Positions 45,477 through 57,319 of a stretch of DNA of 64,000 nt are shown here, piece by piece (position 1 is the first letter of the stretch; every line of letters starts with the position of its first letter). The DNA is from Xanthostigma xanthostigma (taxonomy: Eukaryota > Arthropoda > Insecta > Raphidioptera > Raphidiidae), in the NCBI GenBank assembly GCA_963575645.1, contig OY754464.1, positions 43,886,192 to 43,950,191 on the forward strand, given 5' to 3'. The notes beneath the pieces are model-generated. The model ran no database searches and was not told the DNA's origin. It saw nothing but the letters and a program-made list of their open reading frames with translations. Made by a program: the position numbers and the translations under genes.

Positions 45477-46630
45477 GAGATTAGCGATTTTTAGTGTAAA
45501 ATATGACCGGGCTAATTGTATATTCTAATTATTTATATCTTACTATTATCGTATTGAAATTTTGTAGGCATATTTCACATAATATTTCGAACATTTTTAA
45601 GCAAAAAAAAAAAATAATACATATTTTTCCTTTTGAAAATTTGCTAAATGTGAATAATAAGAATTTGATGTACGTGTTGCATTTCAGCCGATGATTATTG
45701 ACACAGTGCAGCTATTTGTATGCATTCCATACAATTTGTTTCTTTCAAATCTTATATTACTTATCATGCGTATACAACATACATACTTATATATTGTGAT
45801 TGTGTGTCGTATACACACACACACTAACGCAATTACTCAGGTTATACGTGTGACATGTCGAACCAATAGGTACATAAAAAATATTGTAATAGCTACAATT
45901 TGCAAATAAAACAATAGTCTGCTTTTAGTATTTTACAATTTTAACTCTGCGAGTGGGCAACGGACAACGGTAGTAATTTAGGTCAAAATTTAATTTTCAA
46001 AATTTTACAATATTTTTTGGTTTGAAGCTCAAAAAGATATTGTTTATCTGTACGGTCTGTTAGTTTTATTTGGGAGTTATGCTTTCACGATACTACTAAA
46101 TAACAGTTGTGGCAGTATTCGCATTGCACTCATTAGGGTCCCAAAGAAATTTACATTGCAAAAAGAAATGAGATCCTCTTTGATACTAGATCCCGGGCAT
46201 GCGCCTTTGCTAGTAGGCAACTCACTTATTAAAAAGAAATATTACCTTATTAGTATCTACCAGGTCATAATTTATAACATTTTCATTCCTTTGTTTAACA
46301 ACTACGTCTCCGTCATTTTCCTAAGCTGTATTTAAATAAACCGCCTCGTGCTGGATTTCAATTCCTATATTATTTTAGAAACAGAAGCAAAGTTTTTAAA
46401 CTATTACATTTTCAAATAATTTTTTTTTTTTTATTATACCTAAAGAAGATTTTTTCATGTTTGCTATTTTTCTGCGAAAACCTTTCCTCGCTTTCCGAGG
46501 AACCCATAACCTGAGTCGTTTTTTATTTCCCCGCCTGTATTCTCAGAGCGTTCCATAATACGTAGGTACTAATGCACAGAGATGTTTACTTCAATAATAT
46601 GATTGTTTTCGCTTGCCTATCTAAGTACTA
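45477..46630. other. No gene seen
   Basis: AT-rich spacer with a short (CA)n tract near 45815. Short open frames in it are low in complexity. Confidence 0.4.
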
Positions 46631-46641
46631 AATAAAATCAT

Positions 46642-47018
46642 TAATAATCATGATCACTCAATTGTATATATAGAAAAGAAACGAAACGGTTGATTTATGA
46701 GTCAAAATTTTTTTATTGTAGGAAGACTACGTTTCGACACCTGTTTTGGTGTCTTCCTCAGGTCTTTAATTAAAAGACATTAATTGACCATCACATCACA
46801 AAATCTAATTCATACTTTACTTTAACAACGATCGCAATAAACAAGTTTATTGCGATCGTTGTTAAAGTAAAGTATGAATTAGATTTTGTGATGTGATGGT
46901 CAATTAATGTCTTTTAATTAAAGACCTGAGGAAGACACCAAAACAGGTGTCGAAACGTAGTCTTCCTACAATAAAAAAATTTTGACTCATAAATCAACCG
47001 TTTCGTTTCTTTTCTATA
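46642..47018. mobile_element. Perfect palindrome (174-bp arms, 2-nt loop) with 11-bp flanking repeats
   Basis: 46669-46842 and 46845-47018 are exact reverse complements by my reading, separated only by AA. An unpaired 27-bp tail lies on the left. AATAAAATCAT occurs directly outside on both sides (46631-46641 and 47019-47029), which looks like a target-site duplication of retroelement type. Both arms contain CTGAGGAAGACACC...GGTGTCGAAACG. Confidence 0.85.
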
Positions 47019-47029
47019 AATAAAATCAT

Positions 47030-47242
47030 ATTTCACGGTTTTACCCTATATCATAAGAGCAGTATGTGTGCAAAATGAGACGAGGCGATGTTGGAGTGAG
47101 ACATCGCAATAAAAGTATCCGCCCAAAATATATTTATCGTCTACCTCGTCTCTCACCGCGGAACCCCTGAGAAACTTTAGGAAAGTGATCCAACAGCGTT
47201 AAGCCTCCAGCGAGCCAAAAATGCGACCCTTCGGGCCGCTAG
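47030..47242 (+). mobile_element. Possible Helitron 3' end
   Basis: The segment ends ATGCGACCCTTCGGGCCGCTAG followed by T; the last part, CTTCGGGCCGCTAG, has a short CCC/GGG hairpin before CTAG, as in Helitron 3' ends. No clear 5' end was found. GC content is higher than in neighbours. Confidence 0.35.
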
Positions 47243-47251
47243 TTTATCATT

Positions 47252-47967
47252 ATTTATCTAAGGGTGCATTAATTTTCAAGGAGTTTTCTCTCTTTGGATT
47301 TTTAAGTAAAATGGAGTTCATATATTTTTAATGCTGATAAAGTCTTTATAAAGAATTGTTTACACACTTATTTATAAAATCTACCATTGTAGAAATTTCT
47401 TCTCCTCTTTAGAAAATGTTTGAATGGATCTGACTAACTGAGTGAGGTATAAGCAAAAAACATTTTTATTTTAAGTGCTATCCTCTGGGACCGAAATTCT
47501 ATCCTAGATCAGTTTTTTTTCCGGAAAATCTCGTTTCTTGTAATTTCATCACAATCGTTAGAGCCTTTTGTCAATAAAGTTTTACGTATACCTATTATGC
47601 ATTATATTATGCATTTATCTAAGGGTGCATTAATTTTCAAGGAGTTTTCTCTCTTTGGATTTTTAAGTAAAATGGAGTTCATATATTTTTAATGCTGATA
47701 AAGTCTTTATAAAGAATTGTTTACACACTTATTTATAAAATCTACCAATGTAGAAATTTCTTCTCCTCTTTAGAAAATGTTTGAATGGATCTGACTAACT
47801 GAGTGAGGTATAAGCAAAAAACATTTTTATTTTAAGTGCTATCCTCTGGGACCGAAATTCTATCCTAGATCAGTTTTTTTTCCGGAAAATCTCGTTTATT
47901 GTAATTTCATCACAATCGTTAGAGCCTTTTGTCAATAAAGTTTTACGTATACCTATTATGCATTATA
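47252..47967 (+). repeat. Tandem duplication, 361-bp unit, two copies
   Basis: ATTTATCTAAGGGTGCATT starts each copy (47252 and 47613). By eye the copies differ at two or three bases (CCATTG/CCAATG, GTTTCTT/GTTTATT) plus a few bases at the junction. It is a very recent duplication with no ORF. Confidence 0.9.
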
Positions 47968-48000
47968 TCTACATTAGTGAAAATTACATAATGCTACACA

Positions 48001-48200
48001 TCTATACTAATATTATAAAGAGAGAGACCAAATTTTGTGAGTTTGTGTGTATGTGGAGGGTAATCTCTGGAAGCACTGCACCTATTTGAAAAATTCTTCC
48101 ATCGTTTGAAAGGTACATTACTTCTGACCAACATAGGCTATATATTATGTATATTATGTGCAAATTAGCTAAAGTTATGATGATATTCGTCAACTAAGTC
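48001..48200 (+). mobile_element. Helitron 5' end
   Basis: After an A, the sequence TCTATACTAATATTATAAAG and then TTTTGTGAGTTTGTGTG and GGAGGGTAATCTC match the start of the complete short Helitron at 54568. The 3' end is not resolved. Confidence 0.6.
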
Positions 48201-48837
48201 GGAAAAAGTCGTGCCTCTTGAGAGCTTCCACGGCGTCGGCTGCAGGAATAGTTAAAGTGACACAAAAATAATGTATGGCTGAATTGTTCATCTTGAAAAG
48301 TTCTAAAAAAAGTCCGCGAGAGCATATATCTATCATCTAAGGAAAACTATTTTTATCTTTCAAATTTGATAAAAAATAAAAACTATTTTACGAAGCTGTT
48401 TTAACCGATATAGTGTTATTCTATATTTAAATAAATTTGTTTATTATTTTAAGTATTTAATTTAGAACATTTTTTGATAAAATAATTCTGGTAAAGGTCG
48501 GCGGTGCTAGGGATGTCAGCGTAGGAGAGGCCAGGTATGCGAAGGGGAAACCTAACAAAATAATAATAATGATGTATTACGAGCAGGCCCTGGAAAAACA
48601 ATGTATATTATAAACGTCAAAATAATTACGATTCACGCTGTAAATCACCAATTTGGACTCTAAATTATTTTATTCGAAAGGAAAATAGAAGATAATATAT
48701 TTTTAGTGAGTTAAGTAATAGTTCTAATTTTTTTATAGTGTTTTTACATATTAAGTTTAATAATATTAGATCAGCCGACGGAATATTCTGTATAGAATTA
48801 TTACATTTTTGCCTTAAGTTGTAGCTTGATAATTGAG
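48201..48837. other. No gene seen
   Basis: AT-rich spacer. GGCGGTGCTAGGGATG near 48500 could be a Helitron-like end but lacks the T after CTAG. Confidence 0.3.
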
Positions 48838-48902
48838 AAACACGGCTTGAATTTTTCCGAGAGGTCTCCTTCCCGGAAAAATACAAGCCGTGTTTCTCAA
48901 AT
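48838..48902. repeat. Short hairpin
   Basis: GAAACACGGCTTGAATTTTTCC is mirrored by the inverse ending AAGCCGTGTTTC around a loop of about 14 bases; stem about 23 bp with one mismatch (core GAAACACGGCTTG). Confidence 0.8.
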
Positions 48903-48992
48903 CTGTAGGGGGTCACAAAATGTCTAGAAAACAGTCATTTTGAAATAACTGGTAGACCAGTGCAATTAGCTTTTGACAAGGACAAAATTAAT

Positions 48993-49620
48993 AACAGAAA
49001 ACGAATGATGAGGAAGGGAAGAAACTGCTGTCAGAAATACAGAAACCAAAAATTCAAATGCGTAAAAGGTCGGAGGGATGTATGGGGCGCGTTTTAGGGG
49101 TCAAACGCGGTTTTTCGTTATATCCGGCGAAAGTTGACCTCCAATCGAAAAATGTTGTATGGAATGTTGTAGGTATTAAAAGGATCTACAACTTTTATGA
49201 ATATAACTTTTTCACATCGCCTTAAAGATTCAAAGAAATATTGAAAAAACCGTGTTTTTCGTTTTTAATTTTTTTCTTCTGCAAATTACAGCTTATTTAG
49301 GACTTAGAAAGGTATGTCTCCTGAAAATTTCATAAAAAAAAAAATTAAAAACGAAAAACACGGTTTTTTCAATATTTCTCTGAATCTTTAAGGTTATGTG
49401 AAAAAATTATATTGATAAAAGTTGTAGATCCTTTTATTACCTACAACATTGTCATGCAATATTTTTCGATTGGAGGTCAACTTTCGCCGGAAATAACGAA
49501 AAACCGCGTTTGACCCCTAAAACGCGCCCCCCACATCCCTCCGGCCTTTTACGCATTTGAATTTTTGGTTTCTGTATTTCTGACGGCAGTTTCTTCCCTT
49601 CCTCATCATTCGTTTTCTGT
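48993..49620. repeat. Foldback, ~290-bp arms
   Basis: ACGAATGATGAGGAAGGGAAG through GTCAAACGCGGTTTTTCGTT and ACCGTGTTTTTCGTTTTTAA is inverted in the right arm, centred near 49306 (quoted in parts). The two arms differ at scattered bases. It lies immediately left of the DIRS fossil. Confidence 0.85.
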
Positions 49621-50405
49621 TTTTAATTTTATTTCGAGTATTTTCCTCAAGATCAGTTACTTGATAGATAAGCCTTCTGCTTGATGTTGCCACAGTGTTT
49701 AAATCGTGTAGAAACAAAATCTATGGTGTCCCTACACATTGCTCCACTCTGTCTACATCTCCATTACGGTTTTCTGTGCGACGCGTTGCTTACAGTGTTT
49801 TTTCTTCTCACCTTTAATCTTCAGGATGGGCAAAAGAAAAGCCGAAGAAAAAATAAGAAAATTGGAAAAGGGACTAAATAAATACGAGGAACAAATGGAA
49901 AAAGAAAAATCAGGTGAGAAAACATCGCATGATCGTTTTCTATGCAACTACAAATAGTTCAATTTGCGACATAACCTGTCATACACTGCTGTCATATCAC
50001 AGACCTTAGACCATGTACACTGTACAGTTATGCAGTTGTAGCCTGTGAGGTCAAAAATGAGAGGGAGCGCAATATGTTTCCAACAATATAGTACTGGCAA
50101 AATATAGTATTGGAGAAGTTTTTTCCGCGTAGCGGACATTACAGATGTGTGACATCTTCCTACAATACAGTACTGGCTAAGCATGTTCCGGTTTCCAGTG
50201 CGATACGTTAAACAGTGCTCTTTCGTCGGCGATTTACATCGAACAAGTTCACATACCTCTGTGTGGCGAATGACGCATTTCCTATGAGGTCTAAGAAGAG
50301 TAGGAGCCAAGTATAGTCAACTATACAACACTGACATTTTATGTCCAAACACCAAGGAGGTCTATCAAGATGCAGCGGTAACAAACATGTATCTGTTACG
50401 ATCAT

Positions 50406-51490
50406 GTTAGATGTGTGACATCCATCAACTACAATACCGAAAAGCATACACCTTGCGAAGGTTATGCTAGATGTACATTACATCTATTGCAACTACTGTT
50501 CGGTAACAAACATGTATCGTGTTACGATCATGTTAGATGTGTGACATCTATCAACTACAATACCGAAAAGCATACACCTTGCGAAGGTTATGCTAGATGT
50601 ACATTACATCTATTGCAACTACTGTTCGGTAACAAACATGTATCGTGTTACGATCATGTTAGATGTGTGACATCTATCAACTACAATACCGAAAAGCATA
50701 CACCTTGCGAAGGTTATGCTAGATGTACATTACATCTATTGCAACTACTGTTCGGTAACAAACATGTATCGTGTTACGATCATGTTAGACGTGTGACATC
50801 CATCAACTACAATACCGAAAAGCATACACCTTGCGAAGGTTATGCTAGATGTACATTACATCTATTGCAACTACTGTTCGGTAACAAACATGTATCGTGT
50901 TACGATCATGTTAGATGTGTGACATCTATCAACTACAATACCGAAAAGCATACACCTTGCGAAGGTTATGCTAGATGTACATTACATCTATTGCAACTAC
51001 TGTTCGGTAACAAACATGTATCGTGTTACGATCATGTTAGATGTGTGACATCTATCAACTACAATACCGAAAAGCATACACCTTGCTAAGGTTATGCTAG
51101 ATGTACATTACATCTATTGCAACTACTGTTCGGTAACAAACATGTATCGTGTTACGATCATGTTAGATGTGTGACATCTATCAACTACAATACCGAAAAG
51201 CATACACCTTGCTAAGGTTATGCTAGATGTACATTACATCTATTGCAACTACTGTTCGGTAACAAACATGTATCGTGTTACGATCATGTTAGATGTGTGA
51301 CATCTATCAACTACAAGACCGAAAAGCATACACCTTGCTAAGGTTATGCTAGATGTACATTACATCTATTGCAACTACTGTTCGGTAACAAACATGTATC
51401 GTGTTACGATCATGTTAGATGTGTGACATCTATCAACTACAATACCGAAAAGCATACACCTTGCTAAGGTTATGCTAGATGTACATTACA
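50406..51490 (+). repeat. 126-bp minisatellite, about 8.6 copies, inside the DIRS fossil
   Basis: Units contain GTTAGATGTGTGACATCTATC, AAAAGCATACACCTTGC, GATGTACATTACATC and TTCGGTAACAAACATG. The period of 126 bp is a multiple of three, so the first five to six copies are open on the plus strand (TSINYNTEKHTPCEGYARCT repeats). From the sixth copy on, a shared base change (GCGAAGG to GCTAAGG) closes that frame. Copies otherwise differ at single bases. Related shorter units of about 62-72 bp flank it (49980-50405 and 51491-51700), suggesting the 126-bp unit arose as a dimer. Confidence 0.9.
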
Positions 51491-52927
51491 TCTATTGCAA
51501 CTACCGACAATACAGTACTGGCTATACATGTTCCGCGTGGCGGACATGTTAGATGTGTGACATCTACCTGCAATATAGTACTAGCTAAGTATCTTCCGCG
51601 TGGCGGACATGTTATATGTGTGACATCTACCTACAATACACTACTGGCTAAGCATGTTCCGCGCGGCGGACATGTTAGATGTGTGACATCTACCCATTTT
51701 CCAAATCAATTGTCAATCTTGATCACCTAGACCCAGATAACTGTAAAAGACAGTAAACATACAATACTTCGGTATTAAACATCAGGAACTAAGCAAGCCT
51801 GGTTTAGTTTCAGGAAACAACTCCATAGACAATAATGAATCATTCATTCAGTCAATCACCAATAGCAGTCACTCTAGTGTCACCTACAGCGAATACGAGT
51901 ATCCGGAATACCCCCTCAGTGAAGGGCCAGACGGAGATGAACTAAAACTATTTCCTGATCAGGAACCTGTGGAAGACGTCATCGAAGGAGTGCTACGATC
52001 TCGGAGACCGTGGTCAACAGAGATAAAAAGTTGAACGAAAGACAGTGTCAAATAAGTGCGACAGTCTCAGCTCTGGGAACAACATTATCAGAGCTAGTAA
52101 GATCCAAAGAAAACTAGATACTCGAAAAATTAATAACTGCATAAATGAGCTACTTGAAATGGGTGCCATTTCAAAATGTCAGCCTACTGTGGGTCAGCAC
52201 CTATCAAAAATCTTCGTGGTGCCAAAACCAAATGGCAGTAACAGATTTATTTTAATTTAAAAAAAAAAAAATCTAAATACCTTTCGAAACACGAAACATT
52301 TTAAGTTGGAGGACATTAGGACTGCGATAAAATTAATTTCAAAAAATTGCTATTTTAGCACAATAGATCTGAAAGATTCATATTTTTGTTACACCTATAG
52401 ATGAGGGTCATAGAAAATTCCTTAGATTCTCTTTTCAAGACATTTTGTATGAATTCAATTGTCTACCATTTGGCCTGGCCTCAGCTCCATACGTATTTAC
52501 AAAGTTAACGAGACCAGTACTTACATATTTAATTCAGTAATGGAGCTGCATATGGTTCCCTTAACGGCGCTAGATCAGCATTGTCAATGATTATGGGTCC
52601 GGAAGTAGGTTCTGATCCCACAACAAAGAGATTCTTTAGGGGGGCCTTTAATTTAAGACCCTTAAAACCGAAATACGAAAAAACCTGGGACCCATCGCCA
52701 GTGCTAGAACACTTAGGCACTTTCGCCTAATGAAAGTTTAAACCTAGAAGTCTTAACCAAGAAAACAGTAACCTTACTATCTCTGTGTACAGCTCAGAGA
52801 GTACAAACTATTTCCTTATCAATATAGATAATATATCAATATGTAACGAAACGTTAGAAATAAAAAAAAAAAAAAAAAAAAAAAAACTGAAAAATTTAAG
52901 ACCACTGGCCTGGGTAGATTTCAACCT

Positions 52928-53326
52928 TTGTTACGAGTTCCAGACTTTACGGACAACCCTAACATTTGTCCAGCAACGGCTCTAGTGGGGTACATGAATA
53001 AGACTAAGAATATTAGATCTCACGCTAATAGACTATTTATTACATTCAAAAGACCATATCACGCAGCCTCTAGTCAAAGTATCAGCCGGTGGATTAAACA
53101 AACACTAGAGGACAGCGGAATTAATACAAATATTTTTTCCGCCCATAGCACTAGACATGCTTCAACCTCTCTAGCAGAGAGACAGGGCATTAATATAGAC
53201 ATTATAAGGAAAACAGCAGGATGGACAAGGTCGTCTTGTTCCTTCGCAAAATTCTACAATAGACCTATTGTAGGAAATGACCTAGAATTTGCAAAAACAA
53301 TTTTGCAATCCACCAAAAATAAGTAA
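52928..53326 (+). mobile_element. Tyrosine recombinase region of the DIRS fossil
   Basis: Open for 132 codons: RVPDFTDNPNICPATALVGY, then SRWIKQTLEDSGI, then the catalytic segment AHSTRHASTSLAERQG and KTAGW..FAKFYNRP. In the family this enzyme integrates the circular cDNA in place of an integrase. Upstream, plus-strand pieces of the same domain are recognisable from about 52545. Confidence 0.85.
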
Positions 53327-53995
53327 AATGACCAAATATGGTAACTTATGTGATTAAAGAAAAAGAATTATTGTTATTTTTTTAAATTGCTTTAACATCA
53401 CTTTAGAAATGTTAAATGTGATAATTTATGTGATTTAGTCAAGAGAAATAGACTGTTATTTTTTATTTACCTTAAATAAGAATGTTAAATACATATACAT
53501 TATACACCTTTATATATAGGTCTATACCAGATTGTTTAAATATGGCGGTGAGTGTAATAAAGTATAAAATATTCGCTCTCCGCCTTAAAACTTCTTTGCT
53601 TTAAACATCTATCAAGTAACTGATCTTGAGGAAAATACTCGAAATAAAATTTTATGATCAAAGGAACTTACCTAAGTGATCTTCGATCATAATTTTATGA
53701 GAGTATTTTCCGAAGAGATCAGTATCCCTCCCTACCCGAACGCATTCTTCTTCCCCTGTGGAAGTTATAAGGCTGCGAATATTATGATTTTTCTCAGCTC
53801 TCAACTATAATGGAGATGTAGACAGAGTGGAGCAATGTGTAGGGACACCATAGATTTTGTTTCTACACGATTTAAACACTGTGGCAACATCAAGCAGAAG
53901 GCTTATCTATCAAGTAACTGATCTCTTCGGAAAATACTCTCATAAAATTATGATCGAAGATCACTTAGGTAAGTTCCTTTGATCATAAAATTTTG

Positions 53996-54567
53996 TCCCT
54001 TTTTCACTTGATTTTAGGCTAACTGTACTGGTCTATGGCGAAAGGTTAGTTTTAAGACAAAAAAGTTTATGATCAATCTGAAAGCCGATTAAAATTCAAA
54101 CAATATTATACTTTTCAGTTTTCACCTTGGATGGAGGGTTCAAGGCCATTAGAGGTCAACTTTGTTTTTTTAAATAGACACCCCTATTTTTCGTATGATC
54201 AATCGATTGCACGTAAAAAACATGAATATTTTGTTCAAAACATTTTTTTTTAAATCACCAACTTGATCGACTTATTTACCTTACAAAATTGCAATTTTTT
54301 ACTGGATAATGGTGAGGTTTAGTGGAAAATACCAAGAGACAAAAAAATTTTATTTTGCGAAAAATCGGCACTTTTTTTTTAGAATTTTTTGTCGCAACCA
54401 AAGTTGAAAATTACGCTTTTTCGACACACGTATCTTTTCTTAGATATCGAATTCGAAAAGTCCATAGCAAATTAAATGGCCTAAGCTATGATGTTAATTT
54501 TTCCTGTGTACATATTGAGTTGAAATTATTATTAATTCATAATTATATTTAACTACATTCTACACTA
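53996..54567. other. No gene seen
   Basis: AT-rich spacer with a decayed repeat near 54385-54440 (TTTTTCGACACACGTATC) that is the inverse of the repeats at 7.6 and 15.3 kb. Confidence 0.4.
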
Positions 54568-54824
54568 TCTATACTAATATAATAAAGAGAGATTGCGAAT
54601 TTTGTGAGTTTGTGTATATGCGGAGGGTAATCTCCGAAACTACTCATTCGATTTCAATTTTTTTTTCACTTATATTAATTAGAATGGACCCTCAAGATGG
54701 ACATAGGCTATATATTATCGCGTTAAAATAAAATCGCTTTTCGTGAAGACCAATTTAGTATCTTTAATCGACGAAAAAACGATGCCAATTTACAAATTCG
54801 TGCGAATCCGGACCGGGCTACTAG
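54568..54824 (+). mobile_element. Complete short Helitron (257 bp)
   Basis: Inserted between A and T. It begins TCTATACTAATATAATAAAG and ends CCGGGCTACTAG followed by T. An ATTCG-TG-CGAAT hairpin lies about 15 bp before the end. There is no coding sequence, so it is non-autonomous. Confidence 0.75.
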
Positions 54825-54841
54825 TATAATATAAAAATAAC

Positions 54842-55772
54842 GGCAATCCTGCAGTTTACAGGTTCCGCGACGAAAATAGCTATATGTTTGACGCACATGC
54901 AATGTACCGAACTTCACTCTAGTCTGTAATTTCACTACTATGGAAAATAGTCACTATGATCTACTGATCTTTGTAGGTACCTGAATTGCGGAGAGACGTA
55001 GAAATGGCGAGATTTTCAAATGTTGTATTCTTATAACATGAAAATTGAGTGTTTTAATTGGATAAATCGTTCATAAATATTGACTGGTACAGGAAAATAG
55101 CTTAGTTATAATATGAATGTTTCATTAAAAATTTATGCAACCATCGATATAACTTGTTAAATTTGAAAAATTTAAAAAATTATACTATATACTTACGTCG
55201 ACAGATAATACAATAATATTCTTACAACACTTCCCTGGCTTTGCTTATTGTTTGTCAGTTTTAAAATGTAATTGTTAATAATATGTATTTGCTTATTGTT
55301 GATCACTTTTTATTTATTGACTGTAGAAAATAGTGGAATCAACTTGCTTTATTTACATACATATTAGTTATAAATGAAATAATAATATAAATTACATATT
55401 TTAATTGACTATTTGATTAATTATACATTTCTGTAATTACAACAAATTTTTATGGAAAATGAATTTTTCAATGTTATTTCGATGGTTGCATAAATTTTTA
55501 ATGAAACATATTCATATTCATAACTAAGCTATTTTCCTCTTCCAGTCAATATTTAAGAACGATTTATCCAATTAAGACACTCAATTTTCATTTTATGAGA
55601 ATACAACATTTGAAAATCTCGCCATTTCTACGTGCCTGTTCGCAATCCAGGTAGCTATAAAGATCAGTGGATCGTAGTGAAGATATAGACTAGAGTGAAG
55701 TTGGGTTCTTTGTAGGCGCGTCAAACCTATCGTTATTTTGGTCTCGGGACCTGTAAACTGCAGGATTGCCAA
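54842..55772. repeat. Foldback, ~300-bp arms
   Basis: GGCAATCCTGCAGTTTACAGG at the left is inverted as CCTGTAAACTGCAGGATTGCC at the right (quoted to 20 bases: CCTGTAAACTGCAGGATTGC). Further pairs are GGCGAGATTTTCAAATG, TCAATTTTCAT and ACCATCGA/TCGATGGT. The loop is about 310 bp. The arms show moderate divergence. No ORF. Confidence 0.82.
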
Positions 55773-56189
55773 AATAACATACATACCTTATAGATATATT
55801 GTTATTATTTAGATATTCGTTAAAGTTATAATTTACTCAATTATTTGTTCTTTTTATTTTATTTATATAATTTACGTTATATATTTAGAACCAATTAAAG
55901 ATCTGTCAATATTTTGACATTTTGTAATTTGTTTTTCACATTTTACTACATTGTTTATATACGTAACCAAGGCAACTATGTATATTCATTCAATGGCCTG
56001 TTATGTTGTAGGAAGTTTTTATCAAAAAAAAACCCTTATTTCAGTCCCTGGGGAGAAAATCGAAAATCTGGCTCCGTTAGGATCTGTCCCGTGTCTTATA
56101 TTATAAGTGTGCCAAATTTCAACTTTCTATGTCTACTGGGGCCTTCTGGAGGGTCTGGAAAGACAGACATCCGGACACACATATGTAGA
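55773..56189. other. Spacer with SINE/TE-tail-like phrase
   Basis: GTGCCAAATTTCAACTTTC near 56108, followed by GACAGACATCCGGACACAC, resembles the tails of insect short repeats. Its ends are not defined. Confidence 0.35.
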
Positions 56190-56655
56190 TTGTAATAAAT
56201 AATATTATCGACAGAACATACGCAATTTTTAAATTGCCATGTTAAATCGTGCAACAAAGAGAGATAACCGAAAGATGTTTGCCATCGGTTATATCAAATT
56301 GACTTTATTTCTATAGTATAAACGTGTATAAAAAAACTGATTGGGCAAATTCTGTTGTACGAAATTCATGTAAAATTTTCTCCTCTTTCGTTTAAGACAG
56401 GTTTCGAACCGATCTGATTTAAATTGAACTTCGTTTTTTCCTTATTGCTCCCCTCTGGGGTTAAAATTCAAAAATCGGCCGACGTTACGAGCTAAGTTAC
56501 GCGGAGACGAATCGAACAAAAATAAGTTTTTTAAAATCGGTTAAGGCGTTTGGGCTGTATTCGTGACACAAAAAAAAACGTGACACACAGATCACAGACA
56601 AAGCGAGTAGGTACATAATATAGGCGCTTCCAGCTAAAGCTTGGGTCGCGCCTAA
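56190..56655 (-). repeat. ~480-bp dispersed repeat, copy B
   Basis: Inverted copy of 39033-39514, with similar ends (TTTTAGGCGCGACCC on the minus strand). It lacks a small segment near its 3' end that copy A has. It is followed on the plus strand by NRF1-family modules, as copy A is bracketed by them. Confidence 0.8.
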
Positions 56656-56659
56656 AAAA

Positions 56660-57315
56660 CAACAATGACATATTATATCTCTTTTGCGCATACGCCGATT
56701 TCCCCCAAGAAAATTCATAAGACTCTTGTATAAATAGTATTCGATTGTTTCGCTCGAAGAGATCACATTATTCAGAAAAAGTAAGAAAGAAAGAAAGAGA
56801 CAGCCCAGCGCCATCTTACGTCCGATTATGTCATAAAGTTTTATATAATATTGGTGTATTTTTTATAATGATTTATTATTCTATTTTACAAGCAAGTTTT
56901 GTTAAAGTTTTTGGGGGAATGTCGGCTCATGCGCAGAAGAGATATGTTATAAAGTTGGTTTTACATAGTAATGGTATACTTTTCATAACGGTTTATTATT
57001 CTATCTATTTTTTCAAGAAAGTTATGAAATTTTTTTTTCTAAACTTATAAATTATTTCAGAAGATGTTAATTAGGTAGTTGACAATTAGTATTCTTTGTT
57101 TAATTTTTACATGACGTCTTAACATATTATATAGAGAACCAAGAAATTATCATAATGCTTTTTTTCTTTCAGTGTTTCAAAATTTTTAACTGTTATTTTT
57201 TTCTCGGATTAAGTTAATTAAGTTATATTATTAAGCTCCAAGTGTGGTTAAAAATATACGCCGATTTTTTAACATAATTATGTGAAATTTCGCGTCTTGT
57301 AATTCTTGAATTACT
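56660..57315 (-). repeat. NRF1-module family fragment with head segment
   Basis: Two decayed modules (GCGCATACGCC near 56688, GGCTCATGCGCAG near 56922) lead into the inverted head segment (57150-57310), as in the right arm of the giant palindrome. The MITE piece at 56735-56845 is inserted between modules. Confidence 0.7.
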
Positions 57316-57319
57316 TGTG

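Larger units (their letters stand above)
49628..53995 (+). mobile_element. DIRS-type retroelement fossil
   Basis: About 145-bp inverted ends, 49628-49773 and 53811-53955, include CAAGATCAGTTACTTGATAG and ACATTGCTCCACTCTGTC. Inside, in order: a short start MGKRKAEEKIRKLEKGLNK (from 49826), a minisatellite, an acidic segment (TYSEYEYPEYPLSEG), part of a reverse transcriptase (INELLEMGAISKCQ, KIFVVPKPNGSNRF) and a tyrosine recombinase with FSAHSTRHASTSLAERQ and RKTAGW. RT plus tyrosine recombinase with inverted ends is the DIRS hallmark. It is broken, with several lesions and parts missing. The right end has an extra internal inverted pair (53650-53725 with 53920-53995), as DIRS termini do. Confidence 0.82.

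Noticed and set aside
47013-47242. Complete Helitron starting at TCTATAAATAAAATC
   Set aside because: The base before TC is T rather than A and the site lies at the tip of the perfect palindrome; only the 3' end is listed.
50415-51089. 224-codon plus-strand open frame of 42-residue repeats
   Set aside because: Same reason, from the 126-bp minisatellite; repeats continue past the stop with the frame closed.
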